Shown in pieces: positions 56,179-64,000 of a stretch of 64,000 nucleotides of DNA. The DNA is from Pseudoips prasinana (taxonomy: Eukaryota; Arthropoda; Insecta; Lepidoptera; Nolidae): assembly GCA_951640165.1 (NCBI GenBank), contig OX621245.1:24544330-24608329 (forward strand), written 5' to 3'. The notes under the pieces were generated by a model. The model was not told the DNA's origin, ran no database searches, and saw only the letters and a list, made by a program, of their open reading frames with translations. Positions within the stretch are counted from its first letter, which is position 1. Each line of letters opens with the position of its first letter. The position numbers and the translations under genes were made by a program.

Positions 56179-56342
56179 TCTCAAAAATGGGAAATCATAA
56201 ATTTAATCGACCGGCGGGTCTCGAACCTGCACCATCTACCAACCCGGGGTAGGCACTCTGCGTTAAGCTACAAACGATACACGCGGTGGTGCAGGTTCGA
56301 GACCCGCCGGACGAGTAAATTTATGATTTCCCATTTTTGAGA
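56179..56342. repeat. tRNA-like foldback, 58-bp arms
   Basis: 56179-56236 and 56285-56342 are reverse complements with three mismatches. Minus-strand reading of the left arm and centre gives a tRNA-like A box (gtagcttaacgcagagtgcc) and B box (ggttcgagacc). The right arm repeats the B box on the plus strand. Confidence 0.9.
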
Positions 56343-56344
56343 CA

Positions 56345-57721
56345 AGTAATTTTTGGTCAATCTGTTAAGTATTTGACGTGTGAAAAGGCATATTTTGATA
56401 ATAATTCTGTCTATAAAGTAATTTAAGTCACTACAACTCTTTCTTATATAGCTCATATGAAAAGAAAAGCGTATACATATAGCTGTCAAAATACTATAAC
56501 GGAAATTGGTCGATAGGTCGCTTATTTTCTCTCAGAATTTCGCGAAAAAGAATTACATTAGCAGAACTGAAAGTGCCTTATCTTTTTCATAAGAACTACT
56601 CGTATGTTAGAAACAAGCAATTATATGAAAATTAGTTGACGTCTATACGTAAACAAATTTTCAGAAATTCCATAATCAATGGCACAGACTTTGTGGGTAG
56701 TTTATCGATACGAATAGAATAACACTTGTTTTCAAATTGGGAAGGCGTTAACTTAATTTTACTTAAGATAATATTTCCGTACACATATATGTATATATAT
56801 ATATAATCGGAATTTCAATTGCATGGCAACGATAATTTTACTCGATAATCTCAGATAGAACTGCAAGTGAACGGCATTCTAAGCTCTTCTTAACATTAAA
56901 ATGCCGCAGTCATACGGTCTTGATGTTTTCAGGTCCGTTAAAACCCAGGCCCAGAAAATGTTATCTTAAGCTTTACTTTATTGTATTTCGAGTTTTTAAC
57001 TAAAACAATATCATTCTCTAGGGCTATCTATCATCTCAAAACAATTTTATTCCATCAGCGTTCACTTGACGAAATAAACTTAGGTTCGCAGATAATCTAT
57101 TTGAATGAAAGCTGGATTCTAATTTCTTTTAATAATTTGTCATCTTGGCAAGTTTTGTTTTCTTAAACACTAACTATTGTGTTTGTACGTTTTAAAAGGA
57201 ATTGCTACAGTTATTGCCGAGACTCTAAAAAGAAAATCGTCGAAATTATTAAAGGTTTCGTATTCTCCAATTTCATCATCTAAAACTTTGCCAATTACAT
57301 TTTTTTATTCCGTAATAAATCAAAAAGAAATTACCCTTACATTTTATTTGTTTCAAGTAATCTTATTTAGTTACAACTCGCTTATTTTGGCAATTTGAAT
57401 AGGATTACTTATAAAACTTTGGAGGGTCAAAACCTACAACAATGGGTTGGTCTACAAAAAACGAAACGGTCAGGCGCAGTTGTAATAGATAACTTTTTGC
57501 GCAAATAAATTATTGTTCTGCTCTTAAAATCCTGTAAGGAAAATTAGGCATACGTTTTTACAACGAACTGGCAGTAAGTACTTTGTATCACTTAGAACAT
57601 CAAAAGACAAGTACGAGATAGCTGTGCCAGCTTTCTAGGTCTGTTGCCAGCATTATATGTCTTACTCAATTTATATTACATGGTGCATAAGCTTATTCAT
57701 TTCTTAGGTAGTTATTCAAAT
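56345..57721. other. Gene-free AT-rich stretch
   Basis: Short open frames (56981-57166, 57177-57398) are low-complexity and have no recognised domain. Confidence 0.4.
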
Positions 57722-57952
57722 AGGGGAGGGCTATCTCGAGCCCTCTCAGGGTACGTGTCCCGACCATCTGGGACATGGCGCAAAAGAGGGGCACCGGAGC
57801 AGCATACCCGCGTTTCCGGGGCTCCTCTCATCATGCGTCAAAAGAAGTCCACGGCAGGTAGGTTTAGTCGGTGCGAGTCCAACATACCCACCCGCAGACA
57901 GTTTTTGCGGGTGGCATGAGTAGGCAATCCCCCTGCCTAATCAAAAAAAAAA
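57722..57952 (+). mobile_element. R1-like LINE 3' UTR
   Basis: It matches the reverse complement of the 3' UTR part of 16268-16500 ('accggagcagcata', 'ggtgcgagtccaacatacc') and ends in an A run (57942-57951). It is 5'-truncated and contains no ORF2. Confidence 0.6.
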
Positions 57953-57954
57953 GA

Positions 57955-58265
57955 TAATTATTAAATATGAGTTTTATAGAATGTTATGCATTGCAAGTTG
58001 TAAAGCTCACTAAAAATTTAATCAGGTTCTTATATCATTCGAGACAAAAAATACCTTTATTGTTTTGAATATTAAATCTAAAGTTTACAAAGACGTCATT
58101 TTATATCAGAAAATATAATAAATCAGAAATAAAATGAGTCATGAAAATAATAATAATTAAATTAAAATTTGCCAATAGAGTTGAATATGGTAATTGAAAT
58201 CGCTAATTATAATCGCTCATTGGGGTGGGAGGAAGGGTCGGCAACACTGTTTTTGCTGATTTTTT
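57955..58265. other. Gene-free stretch
   Basis: No gene or matched repeat. Confidence 0.35.
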
Positions 58266-58271
58266 TTACAC

Positions 58272-58488
58272 GGGCTCTACCGGCTAAGTCAACGAACATC
58301 GATTTCTTAAATGGCGTTCAAATAAATAAAGCTTAAAAATTACTTAATCAATCGTTAAATCGGCTCCAATGACGACATGTGACATCATAAATGGTCTGGA
58401 ATCGATTTGCAACGTTGAAGCAGATTTAACGATTGATTATCGTGATTATGATAGAAATCGATGTTCGGCGACTTAGCCGGTAGAGCCC
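58272..58488. repeat. Imperfect inverted repeat of ~217 bp
   Basis: Outer arms 58272-58307 and 58453-58488 ('gggctctaccggctaagtc' and its complement) and inner arms 58346-58361 and 58423-58438 (aatcaatcgttaaatc) make a large foldback. No coding frame. Confidence 0.75.
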
Positions 58489-58494
58489 CAGGCC

Positions 58495-58740
58495 GGCAAC
58501 TCACCGGCGATACCTCTGGTATTGCGAGTGTACGTAGGCGGCGGTGATCGCGGAACATAAGACTCACTTGTTCGTTTGTCACCTCTTACATATAAAAATT
58601 GAGAGTGATGACACCATACATAATGGACTCCAGTTTGTAGCGTTATTGTGTGCGTAATGTCTAAGTATAGCGTGTCGAAAGCAAGACATATGGCTACCGG
58701 TAATGCAGCCCGTCAGGTGGGCCTTACGTTTATTTGCTGA
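58495..58740 (+). repeat. Dispersed lepidopteran repeat, probably a LINE 3' UTR
   Basis: 'ggcggcggtgatcgcggaac' and 'gcccgtcaggtgggccttac' resemble a very common 3' end in Lepidoptera (from memory). No other copy is obvious here. Confidence 0.4.
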
Positions 58741-61396
58741 CTTGGTATTAATTAAAAAATTGCCGCTAGGTTAAATTGCCAGGAAATGTATCCGAAATAC
58801 ATGTGTACCGTCACCACCGTGTGTGGTGACGGCCTAAGAATATCGCCACCCCCTCTCATCCCGTGGGGGGACGTAAAAGTCGTCCCGAGGGAATATATAC
58901 CAGAGAACGGGCAGCAGCGTTCTCCTGAGTACATGTCCACCTTACTGCGATCGCCAACCCGTCTGCCAAGCGTGGCGATTATGGCAAATCCCCTCAGATG
59001 ATGGACACAACCAAACCGCGGCCCCCAGTCCCCGGCAGCCCTGCTATTCCCAGCCGTGGTAACAGCCGTGGTTACGGCAGGGCAGGGGGTGCTAAGAATC
59101 CCCGGCAGATTCCGCGTTATCAACACCGACGACCTCTGGCCCTGGCAACATATAACACACGTACACTGCGGTCCGACGAGAAGATAACCGAACTGGAGGA
59201 AGAATTGAGCAGGTTACATTGGGATATTGTAGGATTATCTGAAGTCCGAAGAGAGGGGGAGGACTCGATAATACTGAAATCCGGAAACCTGCTCTATTAC
59301 CGGGAGGGTGACCAAATATCCCAAGGTGGTGTCGGGTTCATAGTCCACAAGTCCCTCGTGAACAACCTAGTGAAAATCGAGAGTGTGTCGACTAGGTTTG
59401 CGTACCTTATACTCAGAATCACCAAGCGGTATTCGTTGAAGGTTATACAGGTATACGCACCCACTTCGACACACTCCGACGATGAAGTCGAGGTTATGTA
59501 TGAGGACATATCCAGAGCCATACATACCTCTAACTCCTATTTCACTGTGGTCATGGGGGACTTTAACGCGAAGCTGGGCAAACGATTCGGTAATGAGCTG
59601 AGAGTGGGGCAATTTGGAACTGGTTACCGGAACCCCCGGGGCCAAATGTTGGCCGACTTCATGGAGAAGGAGGGACTCTTTATGATGAATTCCTTCTTCA
59701 GGAAGCCGGATCACCGCAAATGGACCTGGGTGAGCCCCGATGGTAAAACTAAAAATGAGATAGACTTTATCTTGTCGACGAGACGACAGATGTTCAATGA
59801 TGTCTCCGTGATCAATGCGGTTAAAACCGGGAGCGATCACAGACTGGTCAGAGGCTCATTGAACCTTAATGTCAAACTCCAGAGGTCCCGACTGATAAAG
59901 TCTACGCTCCGACCCTTACCTATCCACGTCCAAAACCCCGAACCATTTCAGCTCGAACTGCAAAACCGTTTCGAATGCCTAGCAGACTGCGAGGAAGTGG
60001 ACTCATACTATGACAGGCTCGTAGAAGCTGTCCATACGGCTGGGTCTAAGGTCTTCAAGGCCCGTCGTACAAACAGAACTAAAAAGATCTCTGACTTTAC
60101 CCTGCAACTTATGGAAGATAGACGGAAAATGGTTCTGACATCCTCAGATGATGCTACCAGATATCGGCAGCTCAACAGATAGATCTCAAAGTCTTTGACT
60201 CGCGACACGCGAGGCCATCGAGCGTAACAAAGGCTCCAAAGTGTTCGCAAGAGCTCTGTCTGTTGGACAGAGCCAACTGACGAAGCTGAAGACTGAGGAT
60301 GGTAGAATCGTCACGTCTAAGCCTGAGTTGCTGGGAGAGATCGAGAAGTTCTACGGACAGTTATATACGACAACACAGCCACCTGTCAAAAGTCATGCCT
60401 CAGATCCCAGAGCACGACTAACCCGACATTACACCGAAGACATCCCGGACGTCAGCCTGCACGAGATTAGAATGGCTCTCAAACAACTCAAGAACAACAA
60501 GGCGCCTGGTGATGATGGAGTTACAGCAGAGCTTCTGAAGGCGGGTGGTACACCAATCCTACGGGCCCTTCAGAAGTTATTTAACTCCGTCATACTAGAT
60601 GGTCAAACGCCACAAGCATGGCACAGAAGTGTGGTGGTGCTCTTCTTCAAAAAGGGCGACAAAACCCTATTGAAGAATTATAGACCCATCACACTGCTGA
60701 GCCATGTTTACAAGTTGTTTTCGAGGGTCGTTACGAACCGTCTCGCGTGCAGGTTTGACGACTTCCAGCCTCCCGAACAAGCCGGTTTCCGAAAAGGCTT
60801 TAGCACCATAGACCACATACATACGCTGCGGCAAGTTATACAGAAGACCGAAGAGTATAACAAGCCACTGTGCTTAGCGTTTGTGGACTATGAGAAAGCC
60901 TTTGATTCTATCGAAATATGGGCCGTGCTGAGGTCTCTCATAAGGTGCCACATTGACTACCGGTATATCGAGGTGATAAAGTGTTTGTATGAAAACGCCA
61001 CTATGTCAGTGCGACTCCAGGACCAGATCTCGAAACCTATCCACTTGCAGCGAGGCGTGAGACAGGGAGATGTTATATCTCCGAAACTGTTCACCGCTGC
61101 ATTGGAAGACGTCTTCAAGCTTCTGGACTGGAAAGGCTTTGGCATCAATGTCAATGGCGAGTACATCACTCACCTTCGATTTGCCGATGATATCGTAGCC
61201 ATGGCTGAGACCATGGAAGACCTCGGTACAATGCTCGATGACCTCAGCAGAGTCTCTCAACAAGTGGGTCTGAAAATGAACATGGATAAGACGAAAATCA
61301 TGTCAAACGTCCATGTTGCATCCACTCAATTGAAAGTTGGTGACTCTGCACTCGAAGTTGTAGAGAACTATATTTACCTAGGACAGACCATCCAAT

Positions 61397-62011
61397 CAGC
61401 GCACCCAAACGGTAAAATACTTAGGCATTACTCTCGATGAGAACTTGACCTTTACTACACACATTGATCAGCTTACCACCCGACTAAGGAAAATGATCTA
61501 CGTTTTTAAGACTCTTCGACATATTGCTGAAGCTCAGACTGTCAAGAGAGTTTACCTAGCCTTATGCCAGTCTCTTCTCGTATATTGTGTATCGGTCTGG
61601 GGTGGCGCTTCTAAATCCATAATGCTTAAACTGGAAAGAGCCCAGAGAGCCGTACTGAAAGTAAGCACGTTTCGACCAATTCTCTTCTCAACCGAAGCCC
61701 TCTATAAATCATGTGAAGTGCTCTCAGTTCGACAACTTTTCGTAATGAGCACCGTCCTATCACAACACATAAACACCCCATTCAAAACATTTAACCAACG
61801 GCGAAGAGATAAACCCTGCAACCCACACAGATGCAGTCTTGCCTTCACTCAGAGATTTCAATGTTTTTTAGGACCTCATCTATATAATATGATAAATCGT
61901 AGTCTAACAATTTTTCCAATGTCCACACATTCATTCAAAGACACAGTCACAAAGTGGCTGCTGACTAAAAACTACGATGAAACGGAACTTCTTCTACGAA
62001 GGCCTCAATAA
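61397..62011 (+). pseudogene. RT C-terminus of the nested CR1-like LINE
   Basis: Open from the left junction to a stop at 62009-62011. YLGITLDENLTFTTHI is the thumb-region motif after the RT core. Then follow YCVSVWGGAS, LERAQRAVLK and a tail with FLGPHLYNMINRSL, the usual C-terminus in CR1/Jockey-group proteins. The RT core and endonuclease were never copied in (5' truncation). The frame itself is undamaged, so the insertion is fairly young. Confidence 0.75.
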
Positions 62012-62061
62012 TTTAAAAACTTGGCTTCAATGCACAATTAATACTTCCTACCTAAACCTGC

Positions 62062-62068
62062 ACACACT

Positions 62069-62140
<72 letters not shown>
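62062..62140. repeat. (AC)n microsatellite
   Basis: About 75 bases of nearly pure CA with a few interruptions, inside the 3' UTR of the nested LINE. Confidence 0.95.
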
Positions 62141-63133
62141 TACATAGATACGTGGAACACCAAACATGCATGATTGATTAATAGTTTAATAATTTAAAAT
62201 TACATTGTCTTATTTTAATTAATTTTTTAATATTAATTTTTACTGTATTTCATGTTCAGTTTCTTGTTCTATAATGTTTTGCTTGTCATGATGTTAACAG
62301 CGTATTTAGGAAGTTTGGGCCTAGCACCTTTATTACAAGTTATGGTATAATAGCTTAGTTAACTAGTTGCTAGTCACCACACCTGTAAGACAATAACATC
62401 AACATATTTCTTTTGTACTTAGTTTGTTTGATCTTAGAAAAAATGTTGAACCATTTTGTGTACTATCTATATAAGTATCTTAATCTAATGTACAAACTCT
62501 GATGTGTTGTGGTGAAAAATAAATTTTATTATTATTATTATAACTAGGTAGGTCCAACTTCGAGAAGGAGGTCAATCGTAGAATCCAACTCGGATGGGCA
62601 GCGTTCGGGAAGCTACGTAACATCTTCTCGTCCAAAATACCGCAGTGTCTCAAGTCGAAAGTCTTCGACCAGTGTGTGTTGCCAGTGATGACATACGGAA
62701 CAGAGACGTGGTCGCTCACTATGGGCCTTATTAGAAGGCTCAAGGTCACCCAAAGAGCAATGGAGAGGGCTATGCTCGGAGTTTCCCTGCGGGATCGCAT
62801 CAGAAATGTCGAAATCCGCAGGCGAACCAAAGTCACCGACATAGCCCGAAGAATTGCCAAGCTGAAGTGGCAGTGGGCAGGGCACATAGCTCGTAGAGCC
62901 GACGGCCGTTGGGGCAGAAAGGTTCTCGAGTGGCGACCACGAACCGGAAGACGCAGCGTGGGCAGGCCCCCTACAAGATGGACCGACGATCTTGTGCGGG
63001 TCGCTGGAAACTGCTGGATGCGAATAGCACAAGACCGGCAGTTGTGGAGATCTTTGGGGGAGGCCTTTGTCCAGCAGTGGACGTCTTTCGGCTGATATGA
63101 TGATGATGATGATGATGATGTATCCAAAATACA

Positions 63134-63533
63134 CCCGGGGTAAGCTATTTAACTAATAAACAAATAGAAGCATTAACTAAAATGTATTCTAATTAATTAT
63201 TTCCGTATCTCCTGGATTATATTCAAAAGGCAATTAACAATTAATTTTCTACTGACAATAATTCCTGCTAATTCTGTATTACTGTATAATTCCTACAATA
63301 AATTTACGTTACATTAAAGTAAATGAATTATCGCGTTTGCTTTCGTAGCTTAATGTGTTGTAATCAAACGTAAAATTGTGTACCTATTTTCTTTAACCAG
63401 CGGAAAGTAATTTACTTTAATAAGGAACAGTGCTATAATTTTACGACAAATATTTAAATCTTGGAAAATAAATATGTAAGTTTTGTTATTATTCTAAGAG
63501 ATTGAATAGGACTTAGCAAAGTGAAAAACCAGT
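63134..63533. other. Gene-free AT-rich stretch
   Basis: No coding region or matched repeat was found. Confidence 0.4.
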
Positions 63534-63783
63534 AATAATAATAATATCTGGAGACAATGTCACACAGATCATCCTAGCCCCAAACTAAGCAAAGCTTGTA
63601 CAATGGGTACCAGGCGACGAAATACAAACTTATATAGATAGATAAATACATATATTCATAGAAAACATCCATGACTCAGAAACAAATATTCGTGCTCATC
63701 ACACAAATATTTGCACTTACCGGGATTCGAACCCAGGACCACCAGCTTCGTCGGCAGGAGCACTACCAACTAGGCTACGATGA
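63534..63783 (-). repeat. tRNA-derived SINE family S2, minus copy
   Basis: Reversed copy closely matching 35226-35490: 'cagatcatcctagccccaaa', B box reversed 'ccgggattcgaacccaggac', A box reversed 'accaactaggcta', with (ATT)n at its 3' side. Confidence 0.75.
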
Positions 63784-64000
63784 TCGTTCCGTTTCCGACC
63801 GTAAAACAGTTAAAGCAAACAAAACAACCGTTTTAACTTATTAATCACTTCGATATGCAACATAGAGTTGCGCTTGTGAAACACAATATCCCAAGTCTTT
63901 TACAATGTGAACATTTGCCATTCTCATAAACTTAAAAATTTACATAGTTTGATCTCTATACATCTCTAGACAAGATTTAAAAAAACACTTCACGATTTAA

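Larger units (their letters stand above)
61396..62543 (+). mobile_element. 5'-truncated CR1-like LINE nested in the RTE
   Basis: The insertion is bounded exactly by the RTE coding sequence: the host reads ...GQTIQ up to 61395 and LGRSNF from 62544. The insert holds the last ~200 codons of an RT protein, a 3' UTR with an (AC)n run (62062-62140), AATAAA (62519-62524) and ATT repeats (62526-62541). Only 'aa' before both junctions could be a target duplication. Confidence 0.85.
58998..63098 (+). pseudogene. RTE endonuclease-reverse transcriptase, broken
   Basis: The frame from 58998 has a Pro/Gly-rich leader, then the AP endonuclease: LATYNTRTL, GLSEVRR, VMGDFNAKLG, EIDFILS and GSDHRLV. A TAG at 60180-60182 and a likely 2-base deletion near 60213 break it. 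The RT follows in the frame open from 60241: APGDDGVTAELL, NYRPITLLS, FVDYEKAFDS, GVRQGDVISP and the catalytic FADD of LRFADDIVAM (61180-61191). At codon 61393-61395 another LINE interrupts. The host frame resumes at 62544 in phase (LGRSNFEKEVNRR...YGTETWSL...GHIARR...GRPPTRWTDD) to the stop near 63096. RTEs usually have this single ORF. Confidence 0.85.
58802..63120 (+). mobile_element. Full-length RTE LINE with a nested LINE insertion
   Basis: Target duplication of 13 bp with one mismatch: tatccgaaataca (58789-58801) and tatccaaaataca (63121-63133). Inside are a 5' UTR (58802-58997), an endonuclease-RT frame, and a 3' end of 'cagcagtggacgtctttcgg' plus TGATGA repeats. After removal of the nested 1148-bp element (61396-62543), the RTE is about 3.17 kb, the usual size for this clade. 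The coding frame has one stop and one 2-base shift, so it is inactive. Confidence 0.85.

Noticed and set aside
62480..63134. Long minus-strand open frames over the RTE 3' end
   Set aside because: They are shadows of the plus-strand RTE frame, which has clear RT C-terminal motifs.

Overview
This is AT-rich eukaryotic DNA, almost certainly from a moth or butterfly (Lepidoptera). The pointers are a mag-type Ty3 LTR retrotransposon, RTE, CR1-like and R1-like non-LTR retrotransposons, several tRNA-headed SINE families, Helitron-like elements ending in CTAG after a GC-rich hairpin, and a DD34D mariner. I see no complete host gene, no rRNA, no convincing functional tRNA and no bacterial features. 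The window reads as an intergenic or intronic repeat graveyard holding a few young insertions. Family names come from motifs and memory; no database was searched.

Layout. 0-3 kb: a possible C-terminal coding remnant at the edge, then SINE pieces. 3.0-7.3 kb (minus): a nearly full-length CR1-like LINE with intact ORF2 and one frameshift in ORF1. 7.5-11.4 kb: SINEs and RTE tails. 12-13 kb: a ~124-bp tandem array interrupted by a 171-bp mini-RTE. 13.9-15.9 kb: two blocks of a ~54-bp minisatellite around a mariner transposase remnant and a tRNA-like cloverleaf. 16.3-16.9 kb: the 3' end of an R1-like LINE. 17.4-21.7 kb (minus): a second, decayed CR1-like LINE whose ORF1 carries an esterase-like domain, with ~90-bp palindromic repeats just upstream of ORF1. 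22-28 kb: SINEs, Helitron-like pieces, RTE scraps and foldbacks. 28.2-33.8 kb: a near-identical direct tandem duplication (3217 and 2394 bp). 34-42 kb: SINEs, an RTE 3' end, a LINE tail with a zinc finger, and a CpG-containing stretch that could be a host first exon. 42.4-47.1 kb: an intact mag-like LTR retrotransposon with 140-bp LTRs differing at one base, 5-bp target duplication AATAC and one open gag-pol frame. 47-58 kb: an older tandem duplication split by a Helitron-like element, more SINEs and MITEs. 58.8-63.1 kb: a full-length RTE with a 13-bp target duplication, into whose reverse transcriptase a 5'-truncated CR1-like LINE has inserted.

How the parts relate. The autonomous elements (mag-like, CR1-like, RTE) encode the enzymes, and many short repeats look like dependents. 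The clearest case is a set of mini-RTEs that join an RTE 5' UTR head to an RTE 3' tail and lack all coding sequence. Separately, the window is unusually rich in short-loop, perfect or near-perfect inverted duplications, which suggests replication template switching or foldback artefacts.
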